Part shown: positions 17,801-26,291 of the stretch, piece after piece
Layout of the letters: the number at the start of each line of letters is the position of its first letter
Numbering within the stretch: the stretch's first letter is position 1
DNA from: Algoriphagus sp.
GTDB taxonomy: Bacteria > Bacteroidota > Bacteroidia > Cytophagales > Cyclobacteriaceae
DNA length: 64,000 nucleotides
Assembly: GCF_030694375.1 (NCBI RefSeq)
Contig: NZ_JAUXYL010000007.1
Coordinates: 1 to 64,000, forward strand
Reading direction: 5' to 3'
Notes under the pieces: generated by a model
Database searches by the model: none
Told to the model about the DNA's origin: nothing
The model's input: only the letters and a program-made list of their open reading frames with translations
Program-made: the position numbers and the translations under genes

Positions 17801-20369
17801 CTTACTCGAAGGCGGTGGAGAACCTGATATTGATTCTTATTTCTGGACCATTACGCATGAAGACGGAACTGTAATCCGAAATAATTTCGGGGGACCAGGA
17901 GAAGAATTCCAGACACTTGATCAAATCTTTACCACTCCGGGAATCTATACTATTGCGCTAAGAGTGGATCGTTGTGGGGATCCTACTTATTTTGAGGCTG
18001 AAGGTGAAATCGAAGTAGTAGCACCTCCTACACTGACTTTAGTTGATGACATCACCCTTTGTGCTGGCGATCCTGTCACCCTTACAGCTATTGATGGTTA
18101 TGATCCTACGGATGGTATATATGATTTTCAATGGACCAATGCTGCAGGAGTAGTTTTCGGAGATGAGAATTCAAATTCAATTACAGTTAATGAAGAAAGT
18201 ATTTACACAGTACGGGTAAGCTATAGATTACCTGATGATCTTTCACCTGATGAAGCAGCACTATTCGAAACCTGTCCTTCAATTGCGGAAGTTTTTGTTG
18301 GGCCCGCTTTTCAATTTGAATTGACACAAACTGCGACTGAGGTTTGTTTTGAAGAGACCACCGTGGTATTTGCTCCCGATACTCCTATTACCGGAGATTG
18401 GTTCTATGAGTTGAATCAAGATGGAAATCGAGTGAGTTTGGGTGAATTTTTCGAACTCGAGCTTTTCATCAATACACTGCCCGGCCCCGGTCAATATGAG
18501 ATTTTCTTCGTAACCGAGGATCCGATCTTGGCCGGGTGTACGATTGAAAAGAAATTGGATCTGTTGGTAAACGAGTTACCACTCTTTGTCGCCGTTCAAA
18601 CCACACCTGCTACTGATTGCGCTACCGCAGATGGATCTTTTGAAATTACCATGCAATCCAATGCTTCTGAGCTGAGGATACCTGACCTCAATCTGACCTT
18701 CTCCAATGTATCGGCAGGAGATCTAATACCCGTCACTAGCCTTCTGCCTGGATTATATGCTATCGAGGCCGAAAATAGCACAGGTTGCTTTTATTCTGCC
18801 ACAGTGACGGTCGAAAACCTAAATCCTCCATCTTTAATGGAATTTACGGTGACAACCACAGATGAAACTTGTAACGCAACCGGTGTTGAGCCAGGACTAA
18901 TTAACATTTCATTCAATAGTGGCGTAGCGCAGGTAGGTCTTTACCGCATTGTAAGGCAGGGGGACGGGCAAGAATTCACCGGACCTCTTCCGGGTCAGAT
19001 TGATTTTGATGTTCAAGTGCCCTATGGAGATTACCAGGTTGAGGTTCAGGATCAATTTGGATGTTCCATTACCGATCCCATGGTCTACACCATTGCTCAA
19101 AAATTTGAAGTTGTATTCTCAGTTCCTACCAATGTAACCGCTTGCGAAAGCTTTATTTTCGCTCCGGTCGGACCAAATCCATTAAACTATACCGCAAGGA
19201 ATTCCGGCGGGACTGCTATTCTTCCTGATAATCAAGGGAATTTCACCTTTACTCAATCAGGCCTTTACACCATTCGCGGTGAAGATCCAGCCGGATTTGA
19301 TTGTCCGCGTGAAATTGAAATGAATGTCACTGTCACTACACCCATTGATTTTCAACTCGGAGGACCTGTTATAGACTGCCAAACAGGCATCCGATATGAG
19401 GCAATTTTGAACAATGCAATTCCAGCCGATGTGATTTTCATCTGGAGAGATGACCTAGGTGTTATCGTGGGAAGAAGACAGACTTTTACTCCATCCAGAG
19501 CTGGTGATTACACCTTGGAAGTCCAACCCTTATCTGGCGGATTATGTCCCGTCAATAAGATTCCCTTTACGGCGGTAATTTTGGATCCAAGGATAGATGT
19601 CAGCTTGGACATCGTTCCATTCTGCATAGATCAAACGAGGACAACAATCACTGTTGATGCAGATTTGACCAATGTCACAGCCATTGAATGGTTTTTTGTG
19701 GTAGGCGGTACAAAAACAAGAATTCCCGCATTTGATGGCAGTCCAATTATTGATGTGGATCAAGAGGGTATATATGAGGTATTGTTGAGAAATGCTGCCG
19801 GCTGTGAATTGGGCAGAGCCAGTGATGCTGTGATCAAATCAACCATTATCGCGCCTGTAGTGCCACAAGGAGAAATCATCATCTGTGCTATTGAAGGAGT
19901 GACCACAAGCATTGCCCCCGGCATCTATGACAATTACAGTTGGATTTTGAATGGTGAGGAAGTTTCACAGGATGCCATATTCACCCCTACGCTGCCTGGC
20001 AATTACGAGCTTCGGGTTTCAGACAACCTAGGCTGCGAATATGTAGCGACTTTCGTTGTGACGGAAGATTGTCGACTTAGAATCTCCTATCCAAATGGCG
20101 TAGTGTTAAATGATCCCAATCGGGGATTTATTCTATATGCCAATGAATTCATTGATGAGGTTGAGGTTTTTATTTTCAACCGATGGGGCGAATTGATTTT
20201 CTATTGTGATCATCAAAACGTGGAACCTCGTCAACCTTTCTGTCCTTGGGACGGAATTGTCAATGGAAAATTTGTCCCCAATGGAACATATGCGGTAGTG
20301 GTGCGGTTTACCTCAAACGCGCAAAACATTACCCAATCCGAAACTAAAGCCATTACGATTATTCAATAA
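14856..20369 (+). CDS. Giant secreted protein with type B (gliding-motility-associated) C-terminal domain
   Basis: An 1837-residue cell-surface or extracellular protein. The ATG at 14856 gives a signal peptide (about residues 8-30). Two propeller-like regions follow, opened by NEWIFGNCGSGTP (about 35) and NNIWYFGDGAGLDF (about 580). PKD/Ig-like domains occur near 420-500 and 960-1050, and several Ig-like repeats run to about 1740. The final 90 residues (EVEVFIFNRWGELIF, then WDGIVNGKFVPNGTY) are the gliding-motility-associated C-terminal domain that directs type IX secretion. It is probably an adhesin or matrix component. It is divergent from the PorP/SprF gene, and yaaA follows after two bases. 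A short perfect hairpin (AACAACC-CTTT-GGTTGTT, 14817-14834) lies in its leader. Confidence 0.9.
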   Translation: MKRSPISIRFILIFTSIISLSIFGNSSFGYSQGFNDNEWIFGNCGSGTPNSYLSFGKGGTANVQTLPGSVIIGEKNNAIAIDPITGQPLFYTNGELVYDFSARPIQGVGSGLNGNIDGRQKVATGILEYDPEGNKLFYIFYISPGGQLQYSVVDMNAPGQATGNERPLGEVTVKDQVIGPASGALLVVKTPSSPSYLISFSGGNLISRRIGNTQGSFTQTDTEGIPFTPKAIIFDEENSRLIVIPENPGDDILVIPFNTGNGNFGTPVPITGSGGTGDIGGADFSPDGSFIYFSRGNQLFRVPANNLSATPEEIPLTAGLNQVYDVKTGPDGQLYYIYEEVPGGPQLIGRVTNPDEADQASLVIEEDPFAGTDFCGTIFPIFAPNADIVPTLDFTWSPEAPCSNNPVQLTSVITPENYQPISFNWEFTPPLTDSDGNPLPADFNQEHFLIPQDAAQGTSISVTLTVEFADGTRLSVPKTIPLTENNLEADFTPADTTICLSCIDLEPLLQAQAANAGGEAPPPGGTNYEYFWSNKRDRGWIGKEPNEVCLPGLYWALVREPGSECYAFAEIRVKIWDLPDQSNNIWYFGDGAGLDFNPDPNDPNAPTPRPIAQRHPQNIPAGTTTISDQAGQVLFFTDGNSVWDLNGNLMENGADIGGDNSSSQSVIAVAVPQQQTLYYLFTTQATAGGTNTVSFSLVDIKAENQTGVGNVVTKNNFLFSPSTEHSAAFSGGDTTWVMFHELGNNTFRAYPVSSQGIGQPVLSSVGSNHGFNSGVGAMKFSPDGTKLAVTISEGGCNKVEIFEFDQQTGELSEYARIDLGCSGDVYGLEFSQDSDRVLVSYRNGGPGIEEFIIKPVENNTPGAATCPSCFDSATTRAQREACILSTRKQVGGTAGLNLGALQIASDGQIYVAVVGDNRIGQVQVGTGCTASSTFNQNAVQPMPGTANLGLPSFVQNSGSSIPEPALAFPPRLCLDPVDGASALLEGGGEPDIDSYFWTITHEDGTVIRNNFGGPGEEFQTLDQIFTTPGIYTIALRVDRCGDPTYFEAEGEIEVVAPPTLTLVDDITLCAGDPVTLTAIDGYDPTDGIYDFQWTNAAGVVFGDENSNSITVNEESIYTVRVSYRLPDDLSPDEAALFETCPSIAEVFVGPAFQFELTQTATEVCFEETTVVFAPDTPITGDWFYELNQDGNRVSLGEFFELELFINTLPGPGQYEIFFVTEDPILAGCTIEKKLDLLVNELPLFVAVQTTPATDCATADGSFEITMQSNASELRIPDLNLTFSNVSAGDLIPVTSLLPGLYAIEAENSTGCFYSATVTVENLNPPSLMEFTVTTTDETCNATGVEPGLINISFNSGVAQVGLYRIVRQGDGQEFTGPLPGQIDFDVQVPYGDYQVEVQDQFGCSITDPMVYTIAQKFEVVFSVPTNVTACESFIFAPVGPNPLNYTARNSGGTAILPDNQGNFTFTQSGLYTIRGEDPAGFDCPREIEMNVTVTTPIDFQLGGPVIDCQTGIRYEAILNNAIPADVIFIWRDDLGVIVGRRQTFTPSRAGDYTLEVQPLSGGLCPVNKIPFTAVILDPRIDVSLDIVPFCIDQTRTTITVDADLTNVTAIEWFFVVGGTKTRIPAFDGSPIIDVDQEGIYEVLLRNAAGCELGRASDAVIKSTIIAPVVPQGEIIICAIEGVTTSIAPGIYDNYSWILNGEEVSQDAIFTPTLPGNYELRVSDNLGCEYVATFVVTEDCRLRISYPNGVVLNDPNRGFILYANEFIDEVEVFIFNRWGELIFYCDHQNVEPRQPFCPWDGIVNGKFVPNGTYAVVVRFTSNAQNITQSETKAITIIQ

Positions 20370-20371
20370 CC

Positions 20372-21124
20372 ATGTTGATTCTGATTTCCCCTGCCAAAAC
20401 ATTAGATTATTCCACTCCGAATTTCAAAGAATACAGCCACCCGGATTTCGCCTCAGATATAAAATCCTTGGTCAGCGTAATGAAAAAAAAGTCCGCAGCT
20501 GAAATCGCGCAACTCATGCACGTGAGTGAGAACCTGGCGGAATTAAACGAGGAACGTTATAAGACCTTTCAAAGCGAATTTAATCCTGAAAATTCGAAGC
20601 AGGCACTTTTGGCGTTCAAAGGTGATGTTTACACCAAAATCGATGTGGATAGCTATACTAATGCAGATTTTGATTTTGCACAGCAGCATCTACGGATTTT
20701 ATCTGGGTTATATGGACTTTTAAAACCCTTAGACTTGATTCAGCCCTATCGCCTGGAGATGGGTACACGACTGGAAACAAAAAAAGGAAAAAACCTTTAC
20801 GAATATTGGGGAACAAAAATTGCAAAAAAAATCGCTGAAGCATCAGCGGGTAAACCCATCGTCAACCTTGCTTCTCAGGAATATTTCAAAGCGGTAGATC
20901 TTAAAGTTTTAAAATCCTCTGTTATCACTATCCATTTCAAGGAATTTAAAAATGAAGACTATCAGACCATTGGTTTTTTTGCAAAACAAGCAAGAGGAAT
21001 GATGACTAACTTTGCGATAAAAAATAAGATCACTGACCCGGAAGCTCTGAAAGTTTTCAATGAAGAAAGGTATGAGTTTTCAGAGGTATTGAGTGATAAC
21101 TTGAATTGGATTTTCATTAGATAA
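20372..21124 (+). CDS. yaaA: Peroxide stress protein YaaA (DUF328)
   Basis: A 250-residue cytoplasmic protein with the complete YaaA family layout: MLILISPAKTLDY at the start, GLYGLLKPLDLIQPYRLEMG in the middle, and ANGAKQARGMMTNF-type residues (here FFAKQARGMMTNFAI) near 205. The E. coli protein lowers intracellular iron and limits oxidative damage during peroxide stress and binds DNA. Its ATG lies two bases after the stop of the giant cargo gene, so it is probably transcribed with it although the functions look unrelated. The length matches the family. Confidence 0.92.
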   Translation: MLILISPAKTLDYSTPNFKEYSHPDFASDIKSLVSVMKKKSAAEIAQLMHVSENLAELNEERYKTFQSEFNPENSKQALLAFKGDVYTKIDVDSYTNADFDFAQQHLRILSGLYGLLKPLDLIQPYRLEMGTRLETKKGKNLYEYWGTKIAKKIAEASAGKPIVNLASQEYFKAVDLKVLKSSVITIHFKEFKNEDYQTIGFFAKQARGMMTNFAIKNKITDPEALKVFNEERYEFSEVLSDNLNWIFIR

Positions 21125-21142
21125 ACTACAAAAAACTTATTA

Positions 21143-21174
21143 TAAGCCGTAAAATCACAATTCGGCTATTTTTT
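21143..21174 (+). terminator. Weak rho-independent terminator after yaaA
   Basis: AGCCG pairs with CGGCT around a 13-base AT-rich loop and is followed by ATTTTTT. The stem is only about five to six base pairs, so termination may be partial. Confidence 0.4.
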
Positions 21175-21239
21175 GCAGGATGTAAATAGTGTACCTTAGA
21201 GAATTAAATCAAAGCGCATTCCCCTACTAAAAAGTATCC

Positions 21240-24200
21240 TTGATCTCTAATATTTTAAAATTCACTTTAATCACCAGCTGTTTAATATTGGTGTTTTTGT
21301 TTGCCGACGGAGCCAAAGGGTTTCTTGGGGAGGGAATGTTGATGTCTTCGAAATCGCCTTTAGAATTATACAGTACGGGAATAATTGGGCCAGACAGACT
21401 TTGTATCCAGTTCGGGAGTGTTATTGGTGAGTTTTCGGGAGGCGCAAACGCTTTGACTGATGTATATGATTGGAAAATTTTTGACACATCGGGAAAAGAA
21501 ATTTTTAACAAACAGCCTGGAGGATTTCAAACTATATCTTTCACATTTAAAGACCCGGGGATTTACCGAGTCGAATTGATTGTAAGTAGAGCAGCTATTC
21601 CTTTTCCAAAACAGATCAAGGAAATAACTGTACAACCCTCACCGGAAGTAATTCTTAACTCAAGCTACCAGCAATGCGGCACTGATCCACTGGCAATCAG
21701 AGCAATAAATCCCTCCGACCCTTCGGAATCACTTTTTAAGTTTGAGTGGAAAAACGGATCCGGTACGGTCGTGGGAAATAATAACCTATTAAACGTAACT
21801 GCACCCGGGACATACACTGTTAGTTTTTTTATCCCCTCAGGAGGTGGGCTTCAGGATTGTTTGCGATCGGTAAGTACCACCATAACAGGCTCTCCTGTAT
21901 TTGAAATAAAAGCCCCCAGCGATATCATCTGCCCCAATCAGTCGTTGACTTTCTTGACCGAACCAACCATTTCCGGAAATTGGTATGTCCAAAAACAGGG
22001 AGAGTCCACCCGGAACTTCCTCAGCACCGGGAGTTCGGTGATTGTATCACCTTCAGTACTTCCCTCCTTGGGAAATTATGAGGTCATTTTTGAAATGATT
22101 AATCCGGATGTCTCGGGCTGTACTATTGAAAAGTCAAAGTCCCTGACCTATTTCCCCTTACCGGATTTTGAAATCCTCGACCCTATTGAATCCAGTGGAT
22201 GCAACATTGCAGATGGTGGGATCAGAATCCGGGCACTGACACCAATCGATAATATTTTTGTAGAAGAGACCAAATATTCTTCGGGACCTATTGCTTCAGG
22301 TCAAACTTTCGTGATTCCAAACATGGAATCCGGAGCCTATAATCTAAATTCCTCATTAGGCAATTGCACAAATTCTTATGCTGCCGCAGTTCCCATAGGC
22401 ACGGTTCCTCCAGAGTTAAAATATGAGCTTATTGATATCATCGGAGAATCCTGTTCAGATGTAGGAAAAAATTTAGGCGGGTTTACCATTCAGCTTCCGG
22501 GACCTGTTGACGGACATTACCGCGTCCTCAATGAAAAAGGAGGAGTTGCCACTTCAGGAAGTTTTTTAGGCCAAAGCAAAATTCCAGTTTCCATCGCAGG
22601 GGGTATTTTTGTTTTTGAACTGCTTGATTTAGACAGCTGTACTGTTCCCAAAAAAGAATTAATTGAAATTCCGGGCAAAGGCCAGGTTCAATTTACCGTT
22701 GCTGAGGATTTGGCGATATGTCAATCCTTCGGTTTAATTCCTGAAACCAAGGAAAATTTAGAATTCACGCTTTTCTCACCGGACGGTAGAGAAGAGACAA
22801 AAAAGGCAGGCGAATCTCTTCTGGTGGATCAGGCAGGTCTGCACAAGATTGTTGGAAGACTTTCAACACCGAATGATCTATGTCCGACATTGATTGAGTT
22901 TAATGTCACCCTAGTAGATCCGGTTGAATTTGAACCTGTACTTATTCAGGAGGATTGTTTTGGAAATCGAACTTTTGAAGCAGAATTATTCGGGCGAAAT
23001 CCAAATGATCTTATATTCAAATGGTTCAATGAAAAAGATGAACTTGTCAGTGAAGGAGTTCAATTGGTTCCCGTTTCCACCGGATTATTTAAGTTGGATG
23101 TCCAGCCAAAAAACAGTGAGGCATGTCCAATCCCACCAAAGGAGTTCCTGATCAAAGCACCAGTCCTGGAAGTGGATGTAAGCCTTCTTTCAACCAAACT
23201 TTGCGAATTGCGCCCCTCATCGATTATCACACTTACAACTACATTTCAGGATGAAGTAACTGATATCATTTGGAGGAAATTTGATGATGCCGGTAACATC
23301 ATCCCATTACCACAGTTTACAAACAAAACTGAAATAACTGTAGACATAGAAGGTATTTATGAAGCTACTGTCTACAGTATAATTCCATCAATCGGGAAGG
23401 ATTGTGAATTGGGCAGAAATTCCATTGAAGTAGACGTGACCCCGGAGCGGGTGACTTTTGAAATTCCTGATGCTATTTCTATCTGTGAAAGCTTTAATTT
23501 TTCTCCGGTAACTAATCAAAGTCTCAATTTCACTGTGACTTACCCCAGTGGAGAAATGGTAACGAAAGCCTCAACTCAAACTTTCCTGTTAAACCAACAA
23601 GGTACCTATACTTTCTTTGGCTTTGATCCAAATGCAAACTCTATCCTCTGTCCTGACGAACAAACAATGGTGGTCACGGTAAATCGGAAAATTGAATTTG
23701 AGGCTGTTTTGATCAGCGAATCGTGTGAAGGGGTAAAAACTTATCAGGCAGTTCTTACAGGGGCAAATCCTGCAGATGCTGAATTTTCTTGGATGGATGA
23801 TCAAGGCAATGAAATTGGTAACGAAGAATTTTTGATTCTCAACAATTTTGGAAATTTCTCCCTCGACGTTCAACCTTTAGGAAGTATTCCATGTGATCAG
23901 GATATATTTAAATTTGAAGTAGCCCAACCTATATTAAATGTTGACATTGACCTGAAAGCAGAGACTTTGTGCCCGGATTCAAGTTCAGCGGCACTTACTG
24001 CTATAGCTGATTTCGACAGAATCAACAGACTGGAATGGTGGTTTACAAATGCATCTGGTGTAGAATTTCAACTGACAAATCAGACTGACAAGCCGGAAAT
24101 ACTTGCAATTGAGGAGGGAACTTACGAAGCAAGAGCCTTCAACGCATTTGATTGCCTGATAGGCCTCGACAGAGTGTTGATTCTGAGAAGTACGGATGAA

Positions 24201-24719
24201 ATCAGACCCGAAGTAGAAGAAATGTATACGGTTTGTCCCCGTTATGAAATAGCCGAAACAATTAATCCCGGCCGATTTGCAAGCTATGAATGGTACCATG
24301 AAGGGCAATTGGTTTCGACAGCTCCAACCTATAAACCATTGCTGATCGGAAATTTTGAGCTTATCGTAATGAGCTCAGAAGGTTGTGCTTATCAGACTAC
24401 ATTTATTACAGAAGAAGAATGTGAATTACGGGTGATGCATCCCACTGCGATCCAAATTGGAAATCCTGATAAACAGTTTCTCATTTACACCAATTACCTA
24501 ATCGACGAGTTGGAGGTTTATATTTTTAATAAATGGGGAGAAATTATCTTTCAATGCGCCAATACGAATCTCATTTCCGAAGTTTCTACCTGCGATTGGG
24601 ACGGAACTTTTAATGGAAAGGCTATTCCAAATGGTTCTTACACCATCCGGGTAAATTTCCGGAATAATGAAAAAAACATACAAAAACACTATCTGGGATC
24701 AATCTTGGTCATAGAATAA
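21240..24719 (+). CDS. Second secreted protein with type B C-terminal domain, shorter paralogue of the 14.9-20.4 kb protein
   Basis: An 1159-residue protein. The start is probably TTG 21240, which opens a signal peptide (hydrophobic core LITSCLILVFLFADG); no ATG precedes it. A PKD-like domain (about 35-135) is followed by Ig-like repeats and a type B gliding-motility-associated C-terminal domain (ELEVYIFNKWGEIIF, then WDGTFNGKAIPNGSY). It aligns by eye along its length with the C-terminal part (from about residue 960) of the larger protein upstream and lacks the two propeller regions. It contains two tandem copies of a module of about 250 residues (genomic 22.68-23.45 and 23.45-24.20 kb; ICQSFGLIP versus ICESFNFSP) that is single in the larger protein. 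Confidence 0.87.
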   Translation: MISNILKFTLITSCLILVFLFADGAKGFLGEGMLMSSKSPLELYSTGIIGPDRLCIQFGSVIGEFSGGANALTDVYDWKIFDTSGKEIFNKQPGGFQTISFTFKDPGIYRVELIVSRAAIPFPKQIKEITVQPSPEVILNSSYQQCGTDPLAIRAINPSDPSESLFKFEWKNGSGTVVGNNNLLNVTAPGTYTVSFFIPSGGGLQDCLRSVSTTITGSPVFEIKAPSDIICPNQSLTFLTEPTISGNWYVQKQGESTRNFLSTGSSVIVSPSVLPSLGNYEVIFEMINPDVSGCTIEKSKSLTYFPLPDFEILDPIESSGCNIADGGIRIRALTPIDNIFVEETKYSSGPIASGQTFVIPNMESGAYNLNSSLGNCTNSYAAAVPIGTVPPELKYELIDIIGESCSDVGKNLGGFTIQLPGPVDGHYRVLNEKGGVATSGSFLGQSKIPVSIAGGIFVFELLDLDSCTVPKKELIEIPGKGQVQFTVAEDLAICQSFGLIPETKENLEFTLFSPDGREETKKAGESLLVDQAGLHKIVGRLSTPNDLCPTLIEFNVTLVDPVEFEPVLIQEDCFGNRTFEAELFGRNPNDLIFKWFNEKDELVSEGVQLVPVSTGLFKLDVQPKNSEACPIPPKEFLIKAPVLEVDVSLLSTKLCELRPSSIITLTTTFQDEVTDIIWRKFDDAGNIIPLPQFTNKTEITVDIEGIYEATVYSIIPSIGKDCELGRNSIEVDVTPERVTFEIPDAISICESFNFSPVTNQSLNFTVTYPSGEMVTKASTQTFLLNQQGTYTFFGFDPNANSILCPDEQTMVVTVNRKIEFEAVLISESCEGVKTYQAVLTGANPADAEFSWMDDQGNEIGNEEFLILNNFGNFSLDVQPLGSIPCDQDIFKFEVAQPILNVDIDLKAETLCPDSSSAALTAIADFDRINRLEWWFTNASGVEFQLTNQTDKPEILAIEEGTYEARAFNAFDCLIGLDRVLILRSTDEIRPEVEEMYTVCPRYEIAETINPGRFASYEWYHEGQLVSTAPTYKPLLIGNFELIVMSSEGCAYQTTFITEEECELRVMHPTAIQIGNPDKQFLIYTNYLIDELEVYIFNKWGEIIFQCANTNLISEVSTCDWDGTFNGKAIPNGSYTIRVNFRNNEKNIQKHYLGSILVIE

Positions 24720-24983
24720 TAGTTATAAACTGCTCATTTGACCAAAGTGAATTTCCTGCCTAATAAAAGATAGGCGATATAACCAATTTCTTAGAGCATC
24801 ACTCTAGATTTTCAGTGTGAGCTCAAGCCCTTTGCTCCAAGATTTCCAAAAAGAGGAGTTTCACTTTTTGAAGAAAACAATTTTCCCTTCTCCATTACCA
24901 AAGATGACTTCCATTCAAGGAATAATTTTTGCCACGGGAAAGCTAAATCCCTTTTTTTTTCTATTTTGAACCGTTTTAAGTGA

Positions 24984-26246
24984 ATGTTTTACTCAACCCA
25001 AAAACCAAAGCACTCTTCCATGACTCAAACCATCAATCGTGGCGCCCTATTCAACGCAAGCTGTCTGGCGCTCATCACCACCGCCTTTTCATTTTCCATT
25101 CGTGCGGGAATCCTTCCACAATTGGGGGATTCATTCGGCCTAACTGCTGAGCAGCTAGGCTTTATCAACTCCATGTGGTTTCTCGGATTCCCTATTTCCA
25201 TGATTCTTGGAGGGCTATTCTACCATATTGTAGGGCCTGCCAATATTATGAGAATCGCATTTGTGACTCATACCCTTGGTATTTTGATGACCATTTTTGC
25301 GGATGGTTATACGACGCTTCTGATTTCAACACTATTTATCGGATTTGGTAATGGTTGTACCGAAGCTGCATGTAACCCGCTTATCGCCGATATGTACTCC
25401 GGCACCACGCTTAATAAGATGTTGAATAGGTTTCACATGTGGTTCCCGGGCGGAATTGTATTGGGCAGCTTGGTCTCCAAGTTTATGACAGACGGAGGAT
25501 TTGCATGGCAATCCCAAGTTTGGGTGATGATGATTCCTACAGTGGCCTATGCCGTCCTTTTCTTTGGAAAAGCATTCCCAAAGCCAAAGGTCGAAGGAGT
25601 TACGTCTGTAAGTTCCAACTTCAAAGCAATGCTCAGTCCAGTATTTATATTCCTATTCATTTGCATGGCGCTGACGGCGATTTCTGAATTCGGACCACAA
25701 CAGTGGGTAGGATTAATTATGGGATCCAGCGGTGCCAGCCCAATGTTGATTTTAGCACTTACTACCGGAGTGATGGCAGTAGGCAGATTCTTTGCAGGTC
25801 CGGTTGTAAAAGCGCTTGGTCAAACTGGTGTATTGCTTGGCGGGGCTATCTTTGCCTCTATTGGCATCTTCTTATTTAGCACTGTCACAGGACCTATGGC
25901 CTATGTTGCTGCGGTGATTTTTGCAATAGGTGTGTGTTACTTCTGGCCCGTAATGGTAGGAGCAGTTGCCCAGCGAGTACCACTTTCCGGAGCATTGGGA
26001 ATGTCTATCATAGGGGGCATAGGAATGTTCTCTACCGCGATCTTCCAGCCAATTATTGGAGGTTGGATTGATGCATCAAGAGCATCTCAAAGTGCCGCTG
26101 GATTGGCAGGAGACGCCCTTGAATTAGCTGCCGGACAGGAAACCTTGCAGAAAATGCTCTTATTCCCGGGAATCCTGATCGTATTATTTATCATCTTCTT
26201 CATTTGGCAAAAGGGCTCCAAACCAGCCGTAGCGGCCGCACATTAA
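24984..26246 (+). CDS. MFS transporter, probable sugar permease
   Basis: A 12-helix MFS permease of 420 residues, or 408 if ATG 25020 is used. The later ATG is likely because the first helix begins soon after it and the first 12 residues are polar. Motifs include GFINSMWFLGFPISMILGG, FIGFGNGCTEAACNPLIADM and RFHMWFPGGIVLGSL. This resembles FucP-like and other proton-coupled sugar permeases of Bacteroidota, where a conserved helix-4 to helix-5 region carries EAACNP-type residues. The GH140-like enzyme gene follows after a terminator, suggesting uptake of a released sugar. The specific substrate is inference. Confidence 0.82.
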   Translation: MFYSTQKPKHSSMTQTINRGALFNASCLALITTAFSFSIRAGILPQLGDSFGLTAEQLGFINSMWFLGFPISMILGGLFYHIVGPANIMRIAFVTHTLGILMTIFADGYTTLLISTLFIGFGNGCTEAACNPLIADMYSGTTLNKMLNRFHMWFPGGIVLGSLVSKFMTDGGFAWQSQVWVMMIPTVAYAVLFFGKAFPKPKVEGVTSVSSNFKAMLSPVFIFLFICMALTAISEFGPQQWVGLIMGSSGASPMLILALTTGVMAVGRFFAGPVVKALGQTGVLLGGAIFASIGIFLFSTVTGPMAYVAAVIFAIGVCYFWPVMVGAVAQRVPLSGALGMSIIGGIGMFSTAIFQPIIGGWIDASRASQSAAGLAGDALELAAGQETLQKMLLFPGILIVLFIIFFIWQKGSKPAVAAAH

Positions 26247-26254
26247 TTTGACTC

Positions 26255-26282
26255 AAAAGCAGCCTACGGGCTGCTTTTTTTT
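26255..26282 (+). terminator. Rho-independent terminator after the MFS gene
   Basis: AAAGCAGCC pairs with GGCTGCTTT around a short TACG-type loop and is followed by a run of eight to nine T. It lies ten bases before the next start codon, so readthrough or a separate signal governs the downstream GH140 gene. Confidence 0.8.
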
Positions 26283-26291
26283 GCTACTTCC

